Assembly (NCBI GenBank): GCA_034401135.1
Contig: JAWZSP010000001.1
Location: 3,162,001-3,226,000, forward strand
Direction of reading: 5' to 3'
Length of the DNA: 64,000 nt
Source of the DNA: Volutella citrinella
Lineage: Eukaryota; Ascomycota; Sordariomycetes; Hypocreales; Nectriaceae
The position numbers were made by a program, and so were the translations under genes. The notes beneath the pieces were generated by a model. The model made no database searches. It worked only from the letters and a program-made list of their open reading frames with translations, and had not been told where the DNA came from. Shown here one piece after another: positions 1-13,355 of this stretch. Every line of letters begins with the position of its first letter. Position 1 is the first letter of the stretch.

Positions 1-2535
1 GGTACGAGGGACAGAAGCCTGTACTCCTCCAGCAACTCATCATCAACGTTCTCCATGTTTACATCAGACTTCAGCCGCTTCATGGTAGGCTTTCCAGTGG
101 GCGTGTTCTCGTCAAAGTCGTCGCTCGTGTCGTGCGAAGGTGGTTTTCGCTTGCTGGTATTGAACTCCATGGACTTCATGGAGTAGTTCGCCGAGAGCAT
201 CGTATTGATGGCAGACTCGTTACCCCCGAGGCTCTGGGACGCAACGTCCTCGACTAGGCTCTGGAGTTGGTCGTCGGACTGGTTATGGGCAATCGATGCC
301 GTAGTCTGGCGGTGCAGTTGCCGGCGGCCAGCGGGGGCCGCTCGCGTGTCATCTGATTGGTAAGCTTCGTCCACATAATCGCCCAAGATTTCTGTTCCTT
401 GCAGGCTCGGGTTGCTACCTTGGATATTCAGAAAGTCTTCTGGTATGACACCCGAGCTCCCAATAGCAGACACTCCAACTTCCCCAAATAGCCGTGGCTG
501 TTGGGTTCTACGACGAGATGGCGAGTTCTCCTTTTCGGATTCTTCGCCCATGGAGTCGCTCACACGATCCTCGTCATATTGATGGTGTTGCTGAAGCTGG
601 GAAAAGTTGTCGTTGAGCCCAAACATGTCTTCATCGTCTGTGATGACATCATACGACTGAGACGAGGCAACGACCGATGTAGATGCAGCCAGCCAAGGGT
701 GGGTTTCTAGCGCTTTGACCGTCGCTCTGTATTCTGGGCGTCGCTGGAGCATTTGGCAAAGGAAGTCGATGGCAGGCTCCGAAATCCCCTGGTCCCGCAG
801 AGGGTTGATGTTCAACCGGGTCGTCATGATCTTATGCAACAACTCCGAGTAGCTTATCCCACTCTTCACTGGGTAGGGTGGAGATCCAGTCAAGCAATAG
901 AAGAGAACACCGCCTAGCGACCAGATGTCGACTGCGTGGTTGTACCTTTGACCGGGGATTCTTCGTGCCTTTTTGCCTCGGCTGCGAACGCCGTTGTCGT
1001 CGTACTCGGTGTATTCTGTATACACCTCAGGGGCGCAGTATAGGAGGGTTCCGCAAAAGGTTCTCAGGAAAGTCTGCTCCGTGTCAACCATCTTGGACAA
1101 GCCAAAATCAGTAAGCTTGACGCTGATTGGATTCAACGATTCGATCAGAATATTGTCCGGCTTCACGTCGCGATGTGTGATGTTGTTGTCATGTAGATAT
1201 CCGAGCGCGCTCAGAAGCTGCTTCGCCATGGTTTGTGTCACGTCTTCCGGAAGCACGCCTCCATCTTCGGAAATCAGCTTCCCCAAGTCTCCATTTGGCA
1301 CATATTCCATGATAATGATGAGTAGCCGCTCATCCCATTCGAAATGCTCGATGTAGCGCACAATGTGTGGCTTATGGCTCGTCAGTAACTCGGATAGACT
1401 TGGGACGAAAAGGAGGCAGAACTGACATGATTGACACGTTGCATAATCTTCATCTCGTTTTCCACCTTCTGGTCCAAGACTCCATTCTTGATGAACCTTC
1501 GCTTCTCAATCTCCTTGGCTGCGTATGGAAGACCGTCGTACTTGGACGTGACCTTGTGGACAACGGCGAAGGCGCCGTTGCCTATTGTACCCGTCTTGTT
1601 GTACTTGCCTGAGCCTGTCCATTCTCCTTTGCTGACCCTTTCCTTCCGCTTATTCTGTGGTCGCGTGTTTGCCGGAGTCTGGGTCACATCCGGACTTTCT
1701 TTGGGTTTGGAAACAGCTTTCTGGTTACCACCAAAGATATCGAGACCACCTGGGCCTGGCTTCACAAGCTCATTCTGGCGCCTCAGGCGATGTCTTAGAA
1801 AAAACTGGTCAACCTTGGTCGCATATGCCTGGCGGTACTCTTCTTCTCGATGGGGGATGCGGACACGGAAGGTGAGATCACGATCCTGCTGGTGAAGGTA
1901 TATGCGGATGACGGCACCAGAACTGAGGACCCAGCGAGTGACGGGGGACTCCGTTCTGCCCTTTGATTGCGGATTGGAGGTCAATAGGTGACGGTCGACC
2001 CAGGTGCCGTTGGTGGACTGGTCCTCAATCATGACTACCCCGTACTCATTGACATATATGCGGAAATGGATGTTACTAATACGCTTATGGGGGTCATGCC
2101 TGAAGACGACATCGCACCGCGACTGGTTTCGGCCGAAGCAAAAGCCATTCTGGGCGTCAAGAAGCTGAGAGGACAAGCGGAGGATGATTGCATGGTTGCC
2201 AACATCGGTGGTGTTTGTCTGGAAGCGGCTCGCATCGTCCTCGGCGGCATAGTCAGGCTCGACCCCGTCGGCTTCGTCCCGGCCAATGATGTGATTTGCC
2301 TGCCTCTCAACGAGGCTCAGAAGCTCTTGACGCGCGGGACCGGAATGGGGGTAGAGGACGCATATGATGTCGGAGATATCTTCGTCAGAGAAGCCCGAGT
2401 TCTGCTTCCCTTCTCGGCGCGGATCGAGGACGTTTTGGGTCGCTGGCGGGGCAGGACCTCGCGTATTAGCAAGCAAGCCAAGGTAGACGTCGCTGGGACT
2501 ATTACTGTACCTTGCGTGGGTTCGTCACCGTCCAT
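1..2535 (-). CDS. RAD53: FHA-domain checkpoint serine/threonine kinase, Rad53/Cds1/Chk2 class (3' end outside window)
   Basis: Exons, 5' to 3' on the minus strand: 2535-2511, 2457-1427, 1370-1 (open at the window edge). Introns are 53 and 56 bases; the second has the less common donor GTCAGT but a good CTGAC branch point. About 808 residues are visible. An FHA domain lies at about residues 96-190 (GRN, SNIHF and STNGTW motifs). It is followed by a protein kinase domain at about 293-575: glycine-rich loop GTIGNGAF, AAKEI lysine, HRDVKPDN catalytic loop, DFGLSK, CGTLLYCAPE. A long, probably disordered tail follows. FHA plus kinase in this order is the layout of Rad53/Cds1/Chk2 DNA-damage and replication checkpoint kinases, which bind phosphothreonine partners in the nucleus. 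The 25-base first exon is needed to give an ATG in good context. Filamentous fungi carry more than one FHA kinase, so the exact orthologue is uncertain. Confidence 0.87.
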
Positions 2536-3952
2536 TGGGAACGGCCCGAGCAGCCTTGGCTGCGAGGCGAGGATAGAATCTCAACTTCGTTATGGGCGGC
2601 CGGGGGTATCGGTAGTTGGTTGTTGTAGGTCGTGTGTTGGCGCGGCAATGCTCTGAATGTGCGTGCGATGGAGGCCGGACGGGTCGAAACTTTTAAACGC
2701 CTAGCGACATAGGCAAGAGGACATTCGGTAGAGACGGCTAGGGGAAGTGGGAAAGGAGGCGAAATAGTCGAGGACACAGAGTGAGGCGGCAGCGGCGGCG
2801 TCTAAGCCTGGGGCGGAGGGGGAGGAAAAAGAAAGGTCGGTCGGTCTGGGACAAACGTCACTGTCAGGAAGCTCGTGGGAGCCAGGGAGACGAGTGAGCG
2901 GGCTAGGCCGTTGGGGTGGGGGGGGTTTTGATGCTGAAAAGACGGGCCCAGTTGGTTGGCGACCGCTCTCTTCAGCACAGCTGATAGTGGCTGCTGGCCG
3001 TTTCCCCAGCGGCTCAGTGGGGACCCTTGCAGCGGTTTGCGGGCGTGTGCCCATGTAACCGCCCCTAACAGATCAGGCGGCGAGCAGCAGGCCAGGCTGC
3101 CACCGGACGCCTGCGATTTGGCTGCCTCAGCAACTGGGTTGGTGCCAGATGCTCTCGATGAGGGGCATCCAAACAAACTTCCAATTGGTTTGCGCGTGCG
3201 GAGCAGTCTTCACCGTGTACATACCTATCAATCTCTACAGACGCGAAGCCATGCGCGAACGAGTTCGTCAAAAGAAAACAGACCCCATAAAAAAGGAAAG
3301 AGAGCCAGGAAACTAGTCTTCATTGTTTGGTCACCCGCTGCTGACAACCACCCGTTGTCAGCTGTCCTCGAAGTGCGAGTTCGCGGGGAACAACTGGACG
3401 CCTGTGGATGGCCATCGATTGGCGACTTGCAGCCAGTAACAGCGGCAAACAAGCCCCGCCCTCGAGCTAGCTAGGCGCCAAGCTGCAGCGAATCCGTCAC
3501 GTCTCGAACACGACACTGACACCATACCGTGACCTCTCAACAGGCGCGTGCCGCAGACATTGGATCACCCAGCATCAGCCTGATTACAAAGACCCGCTGC
3601 GTTCAGCGGACATTGTCGGCTGACTTTGGCTTACCTTTCAAAACCAAGTTCCCATTGCCATTTGTCAGTTATAGGAACTGGGCGAAGTCATGCATGCTGA
3701 ACAAAAGATTCAAGAACAAAGTGGAATTCCACAAACTCTAATGCTATGGTATGAATGTTTGCCCTGTGGGAAGACTTCCAGTCTCTGGAGTTATGCAAGT
3801 CATGTATTGCCCGCGCATCGCAGGAATTCAGATAACCATCCTAACGCCATCTCATGCTCAATCCTAGTGTTTTTTTAATGCCGCCAACATGCAATAATGT
3901 AGTGTGGTTTGAAAGATATCGACTGCCTCCGGCATATTCCCATCATCGTGCA
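2536..3952. other. Intergenic region: kinase promoter side and 3' side of the PH-domain gene
   Basis: About 1.4 kb between two genes on the minus strand. It must hold the 5' leader and promoter of the FHA kinase and the 3' UTR of the Caf120-like gene. I see a G-run near 2915-2930 and short ORFs on both strands with no protein-like composition. No gene, tRNA or repeat is supported. Confidence 0.6.
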
Positions 3953-6900
3953 TTAGAATGCTTGACCCTGATATGTAGGATGAATGTTCCGTGCTCCGGG
4001 CTGTGGCCTGGGGGCCGCCGGGCTATACTGTCCTTGTGGCGGCAGAGACCTTGGGTCCGCTTGCTGCGGTGGTGTTCGCAGGGGACGTGAGAAACTGGCA
4101 GTGGTTGGCGAACCGTATGCCCCCGTCATGTGTGGTGGCACTTGGGGAGCGCCGGGCTGACCGTACGGAGCACCATACTGCGGCCCTCCTCTACCCATAT
4201 ACCCGGGACCAGGTCCGTAAGCATTGGGCGGTGACATGCTACGGTCAGCCATCATCTGCTGCTGAGCCATCTGCTGTGCCATCTGCTGCTGTGCCATTTG
4301 CTGTTGAGCCATCTGCTGCTGAGCCATCTGCTGCTGAGCCATTTGTTGCTGAGCCATCTGCTGCTGTGCCCTTTGCTGTGCCATCTGCTGCTGAGCCATC
4401 TGCTGTTGGTACATGAGACCGTTCTGGTGCTGTTGTCGCTGGTTGATGGCATTGTTCACGGCCTGGCTGTTGACGCCCTGCTTCATGTTCTCCTTCTCGC
4501 GTTCACGAGCATCGATGGCGCCAACCAAACCCGGCCCCTGGGGAGGTTGCTTGTTGCTATTGCCAGCGATGCTGATGAGCGGGGTCCCGGTGAGCTTTGC
4601 GACCTGCTCCTGTTCCCGGGCACTCAGGCGTTTCGAGGCTTCTCCACTGCTTCCATACGTCAATGCAGCGTTGGCACCACGAGAGCCCGGGCGAGACAGA
4701 AGATCGACAGAGCTTTGACGAGAGTGTCGTTGCAACATGTCATACGAACTTCTGCGTTTCATTGCTGGGCTGGGGCTGGGGGTATTCGACCGGAATCCGG
4801 CCAAGGCGTTGCCAGAGGCGGTACGGGCATGTGCAGCTCGCTGCTGAACAAACTCCTCAGCACTCACGCCCTGCGGAGCAGATGGTGAAGGGGTAGCGCC
4901 TGGTTGCCAAGCCATCGTGCGCTTCACTCCTTCATCGGAACCAGACCGGCCGTGGTCCTCCCCAGAGCTTGAAGGCTTGGGCTGGTTGGCCGGCGAGTAC
5001 GGTCTCCCACCTCCAGGAATCAGCGACCCTGGCGTCTTGCTGCGAGGGGGGCTAGTAGCGCCATAATTGACCGTTGGACCAAAGTTGATGTCGGGAATAT
5101 CGTATCCGGTTGGCTTGGGCATCTCCGGCTCATCACTACCTGTCGTCTTCAACACTCCAGCTCGGGGTCGCTCAACAGACTTTGAAGTCTCAGTCGACTT
5201 GTGAGTGCTGGCGTAATCAACACTGCTTGCGTCATCGTAACGACTGCTTTGGTTGCTGTCCTGCCGTTGAGGCGGACCTGGACGCCTGTTCTGGCCCTGG
5301 GGGTGATGAGGTGCACGACCTTGGTCATATGCGTAATGATCAATGATTTCGTTGGTTACGGCATTGTTGCCTGACATGAACCTATCGGGGACAGGCTTTC
5401 GGCCGCCTGGGGGTGAGCCGTAGTGCCCAGGAGGACCAGGGGGCCCGGGAGGCCCAGGAGGCCCTTGACGGAAGTTACTGCCAGGCGGGCCCATCGGCCC
5501 GTGTGCAGGCGGCGGAGGGCCGCGTTGCCCGTTTCCCGGGGGTCCGCGAGGCGTTCCGGGCCCCTGCTCCGGTCGGTAGTTGGGGTTTTGTGGGTGAGGA
5601 GACCGGGGCGGGCCCATCTGACCTGGGGGCATTGGGGAACGGGGCCCATCAGAGGTTGAGGGCCGAGAGTTGGGCCCCTGGGCATATGGGCTTTGTGGGC
5701 CATATGGACCCTGGGCCAGTGGCGACTTGGACCGCTGCTTGGATAGGTTCAGTGGTGCAGGCAAGCCGTTCCCACGGGAGTTCTGGTCCGGTGGGCTCAG
5801 AGCTTCACGTGAGCGGTTGTCGTTAGCAGTCATCCCTAAGGCGTTGTTGGTGGCGTGTGGAAGTACCGATGGCCCCATGTTTTCCCCATCCCTCCTTGGC
5901 GAGGATGCATCGTTCCGTCCAAGTCCTCCAGCTGTGGCAAGTTGCTGCAAGGTAGAGTTCGAGAGCCGGTTGTTAGCCTGACGCAGCTCGGGAGAGTGGT
6001 AAGCCTTGCTAACAGGACGAGCTTGTGGTCCATGATTAAAGGCTGGCGGCTGGGAAACTGGCTCTGGAGTGTGCATCTTGCGCATTCCGTCAAAATCTCT
6101 AAATGGGGGAGATCCCATTCCATCGTCATCGACAGGGCTGTCACCAGGGGACGAACCATTGTTTGGACCATAGCCGCGATGGGGGTTGGCACCATACGGG
6201 CTGTCGTTCGCAGGATAACTGCCTTGCGCTTGCGGGGCATAACCGACGTTATTGGGATCCGAGGAATTCCGGGTGTGGAATGGGATGCCGCCGGTCTGCA
6301 TGCCGCGCTGAGTGTCCTGCGGAGCCCCATCGGGGCGAGTACCAGAGAGAGAGAACGACCTGGACGATCGCCCAGGGGGAGGGTCCATTTGGTCAGAGAA
6401 GCCTACCGTCGGCTTGCTAGAGCCACCCTCGTTTCCGCTGCCGAAGCTGAGTCTTACGCTCTTCCGACTGTTGCTGCGAGATCGTGAGGCAGGGACATCC
6501 TCAACCGTGTTCATTCTGGTTCCGGTGGCTTCCTTGAGACGCTTCCTCCAGTCCCTTTCATACCAGTTTGCACTGCCGTCCTCAAGAATGAGGTTTGAGA
6601 CGTCAAGATTTTCCAAGTAGCCGTACTTCTTATGCTTAGGCATGGCAAACATGAGAGACCTAGAATCCAACGTGCTCGCCACCAGTCTGCCAGGTCGGCC
6701 ATAGAGGCCGAAGCAATCCCACGTGGGGAAAAGAAAGCGCAACAGCATCTCAAATCCGGTGACGGCAGGGTGAGTTTCTGGCATGATGAACACGAATCCT
6801 TCCGTCAAAGAGGGCGGATCGGCATAAATTGAGACGGTGCCCTCGATCTTGAGAAGTGTCGAAGCATCGATCAGGGCCTTAGCCTGGGGGTAGATTGCAT

Positions 6901-8106
6901 ACGCCGAAAACGCGTCTGTGATGGCAGCAATGGGCTGGACCTTCTTCTTCTTGGAGTTGATCCTCGTGTCATAGAACTTGATGTCTCCCTTCAAAACGGG
7001 GAGCGGGGACCGGTCATACGGAGAGCGCTTCTTGATCTCTTTTTGGAGTTTGGCATACTCCTTCTCATCCGGGGGGCTGATGACACACCAGCACCGTCTC
7101 CACGGCACACCAGCGCCAAAACGAACTCTCACCCACTCTTCGGTTTTGAAGCGTGATCGTTCCATGACGACGCCAATGTTGTTTAGCGTCTTGCCCTTGC
7201 CCGCAATCAGGGCGCCTGTGTAGGCCTCCTGCAGGGTCGCGTGCTCGAACATGGCGAGTCGGATGCCAGCCGTCCATTGTAGGAGGGAGTGCCGGGAATT
7301 GAAGTGGAGCAAGTATCGGTTCCGTCCAGCGGTCGAGATACTAAGGATGTTCTGGAGCGGCGTCTCTTCATTAGAGCGGGTAGGGAGCGACTCGATCTGG
7401 GAGGGCTCGTGTTAGCCGAGCACTGGACATCCGGGTACCAACTGCCAAGACACGTGAGAGGGGCTATTACCATTTTGATGGAGGCATCTGTCAGATTGAT
7501 GAACTTGGGGAGGACTTCACCGTCCTCGCCCGCGGCATCAAGTTCGGCAGCGTCCCACAGCGAGAGCACGGTACCCACGAGCTGGGCAAAGCATTCGGTC
7601 CATGTTCGGTCGGGATTGGGCTTCCCCTCTATTCATGATGTCAGTTTCGGGGCACAAGACAGGTCATGCCAAGGCTGGCCTGTGCAGGGTGCGCAAACAG
7701 CAATTGGCAGGGAGGGTTGTGGCATACGTGTATTTTGGTCGTCAAGTTTAAGAAAATAGCCTTCCTGGTACAGCTTGTTGGAGTGGGCATTGAGGTAGGA
7801 AAAGACGGGCTGCAGCTCGGGAATCGTGTCCTCGAGCGTCATGTTGTCCAAAAGGCCCGGCTGGTGCGCCAGTACCATGGACAAGGGGCGAGAGCTGTTG
7901 CGTTGGCGTGGCGGAGTAACGGCGGGAGAGATGTTCACTGGGGTGCCATAGTCCGGCTGCGAGGGCGGCGTGATGGGACGACGAGAGTCGAGGTGGTCTG
8001 GAAAGGGGTCGTTGGTAGAGTTGGCCTTGCGGTGGCCTCGGGGGGAGTCGTTGGGAGGAGACGACGAGTGCGGCGGTGTCTTTGGACCGGCGGAGAAATG
8101 GGACAT
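3953..8106 (-). CDS. Caf120/Skg3-like PH-domain protein with Q/M-rich C-terminus
   Basis: Exons on the minus strand: 8106-7728, 7628-7471, 7396-3953; introns 99 and 74 bases; 1326 residues. The N-terminal 100 residues are Pro/Ser-rich. A split PH-type region follows (Leu-Asp-Asp-Gln...Gly-Lys-Pro-Asn-Pro-Asp-Arg-Thr-Trp-Thr-Glu-Cys, then RYLLHFNSRHSLLQW), and then the long conserved block containing RFGAGVPWRRCWCV and FVFIMPETHPAV. The rest is low-complexity: a collagen-like GPPGPP stretch near residue 830 and a Q/M/A repeat near 1165-1230. Yeast Caf120 is an accessory of the CCR4-NOT mRNA-decay complex, and Skg3 is a related bud-neck/cell-wall protein; which role applies here cannot be decided from sequence. 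The ATG at 8106 opens the frame directly in front of the family's N-terminal region. The splice joins restore codons cleanly. Confidence 0.88.
4249..4420 (-). repeat. 15-bp tandem repeat coding Met-Ala-Gln-Gln-Gln
   Basis: Imperfect 15-base units (plus strand CTGCTGCTGAGCCAT and variants) are repeated about ten times inside the Caf120-like gene. They encode MAQQQ units with a few 12-base (MAQQ) variants. The mixed unit lengths and synonymous differences show expansion and contraction with later point changes. The antisense frame is also open here, which creates a spurious plus-strand Ala/Pro-rich ORF. Confidence 0.9.
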
Positions 8107-11100
8107 AAAAGAGAGGACTGGCCAGTGGTGGTTTGGTTAGCACAAAGCTGGATCCGAATTGGACGAGCGAGGGGGGACGCGGATGTGAACTGATATTGGA
8201 TGGCTGCTGCAACTGCCATGGGGGGCCTCTGGCGGCCTGGCCTCTTGGGATCCAATGGATGGGGTGGCACTATTAGCCGGAGGGCTGGTCTTGGCTTGGT
8301 GGCCCTGGCACTTGCACCGCACCGAAGCGGCCGGACCCCAGTGGCTGCTGCGAGCAGGGCTGTCAGGGGGGTAAGGGGGCGTGTGAGTGGGCGGCGGGAG
8401 CGAGGTGTGAGCGAGCGCACCCAGGCGCTGCGCATGTCATCACTGCCCTGTGTATTGGGCGTTATGGCGTCCGGCACTGGCACTGGTGCTGACACTGACA
8501 CTCTCGCACGGGCAGTGCGCAATATCCAACACGCAAGTGACGACAACGACGTATGTCTGGAACTGGAATGAGAAAAGCGTACCTCGATTTCGGCCCATGT
8601 TGACCTAATTTTGTGAGACAACGAGAAAGAAAAGGGTCGGTAGTCCTAGGAGGATGGATCCTCCTGCTCTGCTGCGGCAACGGACAGAGCTGATGCCAAG
8701 CAGGGAAGGCCGGGAATGCTGCGACAATGCGTGCAGACCTGGTTTGAAGGGTGTAATGTAATAATAATGCCGTCGTCGCTGAAAAAGGTAACAAGATGAG
8801 CAAATGAGCGCAGAGCGAAAGCGAAGCAAAGCGAGGCAGCAACACGGTCAGCGACGATTCAGGCTACTCTTGTACAAAACCGCTCAGGGTTCCTGGTGCT
8901 GGTGCGTCGGCGCCGGCTTGAGTCCCTATTCATCCAAGAAGGCGCTTGTGTAATGATGCGTACGGAAGCGTCGGACGACTGGCATGCCTAGCCAAGCGGC
9001 CAAGAAAACCTATCGATGCGGGTCGCAGAGCGGTGGTATCCCTGCACGGCGGTGGATGGCCAGGAACTGGGCCTTGGTCTCTCAAGTCTCAAGCGTGTTG
9101 TACCCGCTGGCAGGACGATTATTATTAGCTGGCACGTTGGTGTTGCGTACGTGGTGATTATGTGTTGCGCGATGCCCAAAGCGTGGCAATGGCGTGGGAA
9201 CCCTTGGAGGATCGGCCTGCGGTGCCGGGTGTCTGTGTCGTGGGCGGGCAATTGGGGGACGGCGGATGTCGTGCGTGCGTACGGCGTATACGTATGAGGG
9301 CGAGCTAATGGATCGGGAGTACGTGGGCTCGGGAGGCTGGGTAAGACGCCAAAACGGTCTTTACAAGCAATCCGCGATTCCGACGTAGCAACTGACTAGT
9401 AGTAATTAGCAGGTGGTGGCCGACCTTGCACGGCTGTGAACAAGGTTGTCGACCGGCGTGGTGGACCGTGGATTTGGGTTGGCGTGCGTCAGGCCTGCGC
9501 AGGCTTGCGAATGCGATGGCGAGGGAGAGGGGCGGGCAGGATAAATTAGACGACGACTCGGCGGGGACGACGAACGACGGAGACCGACGAGACGGGCCTG
9601 CGACGTCTGTTTATTTTGAAGCAAGCCTGGCCCTCTGTTCTGTTCGCCGATGGAATGGAAAACGAGGCAAGCCGGTTGAAGAGTCCTGTCCTGGCCCTGC
9701 TGAACCCAATCCGCTACGTCACCCGAGAGTGACCCACGGACTAAACGGTAAAGCAAGGTAGATGTGAATGCGACCGAGACAGCTGATAGCGGCGGGCCTC
9801 TTCACAATCTATTGCAGCAATATGCAGCAGTAGCGGTGGGAGTAGTAGTAATATCCGTCGGATGGCCAGGGAGGACGAACAAAGGAAAGGGCGAAAACTA
9901 TCGAGAGCGTCGTCGGTGAGGTCTTTGACGCAAACAGTTTCCCGAGAAGCGACAGCCAGAGTATATTATTATACGACGGGTCCGGAATAGAGTACGAGGC
10001 CCTCCAACAAGCTTGACCGGATGGGGACCACCCGTGCTCAAATACTTCGTATTTGACAGGTGTTACCGAGACTGCACCGCAGCGCTGCGTCCGTCTGTGG
10101 TTGTGCGGTCCTCCCCATCCCTAGTAGTACGGCCATGATGGCACCTCATGGCTTGCTCTGCCGGTGTTTGGGGCTCCGTGCCTCCACTGCCTCGTACTGG
10201 GCACGTTTTGGCGCGCATGATGGCGTCTCGCGCACCCCGTAGGTGAGCGTGAGCAGGTAAGATACCTGGCTGTCGGGCTTGCAGGCGGGCGGTGGGTCCC
10301 TTCTCAACCTTCCGTCATTGGCGATGGTTCCGTGACAGATCCATGGACCCTGCTTTGTGTCCCCCCCCGGCGTCCATGGGTCCCGCCCATCCCAGCGCTT
10401 GTCTGCCAATGCGACTCTATGCACTGGGTGTCGAGATCGAGAAGTGCGTTCCAGGTGGGTTGCCTCCTTCTCGCCTCCCACATCCCGCCCAATTGAAACA
10501 AGAAACGAGCGAGCGAGTTGGTTTCTTGCTTGGATTCCGGTTGCAAACCAAACCCCCAAAAGTTTCATGAGTCTGAAGGCAATCACACTTCAACTAGCAC
10601 ACACCACCACCCGGACGCGCCATTGCGGCGACAGCTATCAATGATTCAATGGCAGCACACTAGCACTTGTTTTAGCCTCTTGACTCGCACAAAGAGCTGG
10701 GTGCCATTCGGTGCATGCCGCCTAGCGGCTGAGTCCGCGTCAATGATCTCGTCGGCGGTCCATGTCTGGCGATTGTGGTTGGCGAGCGAGCGAGTAACAT
10801 CCTGGCCCTTCTTTTTTTCCCCTTCCATGACCGCTTCGTCACCAGCACCAGATTCTACGATCTCGACCAATGTTCCAAATCCTGCTCCACGCCAAATCCC
10901 CCACCACGGAAGTACCATAGTACCTCTGCCACCCCAGCCGCCCCGGCCATGCTCTACCCAGCCAGTCCGGTGCATCCTCAACGCGCCCAGACCCGCGGTC
11001 TTGTTTCGACGCCCTGGTCCCCAGCGTTCTTCACTGGCTCTCCTCTGCTCCTACAAGCCGCGCTGAGCCGGCGCGGCGCTGGGCCTTCTCGTATCGCCTG

Positions 11101-13355
11101 TCGGTGGTGTCTTGCCAAGACGTGTTCCACCTCTACAATTTCAAATACGTAGCAGGCTTGCCAAGCTCCCTCTGATGCACGTAGAAAATAGAAAAGCTCG
11201 ACTCTGTACGCACCAGCAAACCAGTGCCGGTCATCGGCTGGCTCCACCTCTCACCACCCCCCTCTGCCAATACTTTATGTCTGGGCGGCGTCTAGAATCA
11301 CCGTCACAAGGCCCACAAAACCTGCGCCTCTGCGGGACCCAGCTTGCCGGCTTTCCTTGGAAGCAGTCCCCCTCCCCAGTCAACACATGGTGCAGCAGAT
11401 CCAGGGGTCTTGGCCTCTGTGCTGGCGCTTGATAAGTTGCCGCCTCACACGAGGCAAAGAGGTTAGGTTGGTGAAATCGTAAGAAACCTTAATATTGAAA
11501 GAACAACTACAGCTGGCATCAATTCAAGCATAACAGCTACCTACCTACTAGTAGGAAACCTGAAATTGAAATTTATGCTTTCAAACATCTTGGCACTGCC
11601 ATCGTTTGTGGCATTCACTCGCAATCGTCTTCGCCACCAAGCTAAAACATTTGCTGCACAAAGTAGGATTTGTGAACTCTGTTCATGTCGCACAATGGTG
11701 GTGGCAGTGCACTGACACCCTAGAACTGCCGGGTAACCAAATACTACCGTGCTGTCGATTATGTTGTGACTTGGGCGTTTCTGTCAGTTTGCAACGTAAA
11801 AGGTCTTTGGTGTGTCATGGCGTGGCTGGGCTGACGACAGAAGTACAATTGAATGATGAACACTATCCCTCCCGCAATTTCATGTGCTGCACGAATAGCG
11901 GATGTCTCAGGAGACAGGAGGCGCAGCGCCTGCCATACCCTAGTTGTCTGGTTTATTTGCCTCCCTGTTCCTGGGCGTGCAAGTCGAAGGTTGCGCGTCA
12001 AATCCCCCGCAGAGTGCCGCTGACCTATTGATTGGCTCACGTCTATCCAAGCCGTGCCTTGCTCACGCCCTGATCCCACGGCAGTCAGCAACTTTCAGCC
12101 GTTGAGGATTGAAGACGGAAGCCAGGGTGTGGAGGATGCGTGGACTTGTAGGGCTACCGTCGAGGCCGAGCCATCCGGCACCGAGACTTCAGTCTGGCAT
12201 ACGAACAAGAGGATGATGCCGAGCCGTAAGATCCCAGAAGTGGAAAATGGGGCACATTGGCGACGGGAAGCATCACTCATATCCTGACTTCCTACGTCAT
12301 GCGACAATTTAACCCCGCCTTGCCCAACTTTGGAAATGTGTTCCAAATCAGGAGGACTGGTCAGTGTCGACTTCAATTCGAAGGGTGGTAAAATGTGCCA
12401 TGTGCCCATAGGCTTCCCGCATCACGAGATGCAACGAAGAAAATGTCACCTGTCCTTTGCAGAGGTTAACAAGACAGGTAGGCGCATAATGCGATGGTCG
12501 TGGATCTCATTTATCATGGACGATCCGCAATGCGCTCGCTTAGTGTGTGGGTACTCATCGGTACTCGTTGCATCATGACTTTATTAGTCGCAACATGAAG
12601 CCGTACATGATAAATGTCGGTGGAGGGAATGCTCACCTTGGCAAGGGCCGAGCGGTCGGGATGCGGGACCGCCGATACCCGGCCCCCATCGACCACTCCC
12701 AGCCAGACCTGGTGCCCTGTTGGGTGAGAGGGAGTGGGCCCAAATATTACCCCAGGTATTTGCATCATGTCGCACAACGGCCGTAGCGACGTTGGCAATG
12801 AGTGTTGTGTAGAGACATGAACATCGCCAGTTCCTCAAGTCAGCTCGGAGCCTTCTATGCCGAACTCAAGCAGAATAATCGACGAAAGCGCTGACAACTG
12901 TGCCGACACATTCTCGGGCCGACGAGACGACGCCATGTTCTTCTGTGATTGGGTCGTTGCTCACCCTTCACGGCGAACTTCCGAGCTCCCATCTGGGCGG
13001 CCCAAGAAGATGATACATTCAAAAGAATAATTCATCAAGAGAAAACAATCAGAATAAAGGCAATGGGATGATTTGTGCCGCGAGACGCTTTTCAGGGGTG
13101 CATGGCGGCAATGCGCTCTGTATCAAGTGCATTCGCTGTGATGAAAGTTACACGCAACATTCTTCTTGAGATGGCTCTGGTGGCTTGTACCGCGCCCATC
13201 ACGTGGCGTTCTCAACGCCCTTTCTTGCCAACTTCTTTGCCGCCGCGACAAACTGCCTCGAGTGTTTTCTTCCAAACTCCTGGAGAGCAAAGCCTCAAAC
13301 CCACCACAGGCTGCGGCCAGCAATTCGAGGGACAGCGCTGGTGTTGTTAGCTGGA
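8107..13355. other. 5.2 kb gene-free interval
   Basis: This lies between the divergent Caf120-like (minus) and PTC7-like (plus) genes. It holds both promoters and probably long leaders. Visible details are pyrimidine-rich tracts, TACCTACCTACTAG near 11531-11546, and several short ORFs with Cys/Trp/His-rich or Arg-rich composition typical of non-coding DNA. I found no splice-linked protein-like frame, no tRNA arms and no transposon terminal repeats. A non-coding RNA gene cannot be excluded. Confidence 0.55.

Noticed and set aside
3991..4416. Plus-strand Ala/Pro/Glu-rich ORF (SAAEPSA repeats)
   Set aside because: It is the antisense shadow of the MAQQQ repeat of the Caf120-like gene.
7935..8621. 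228-codon minus-strand ORF overlapping the start of the Caf120-like gene
   Set aside because: It is in another frame of the real first exon and its upstream region, with an Arg/Pro/Thr/Ser-rich random composition. It is better explained as leader plus shadow.
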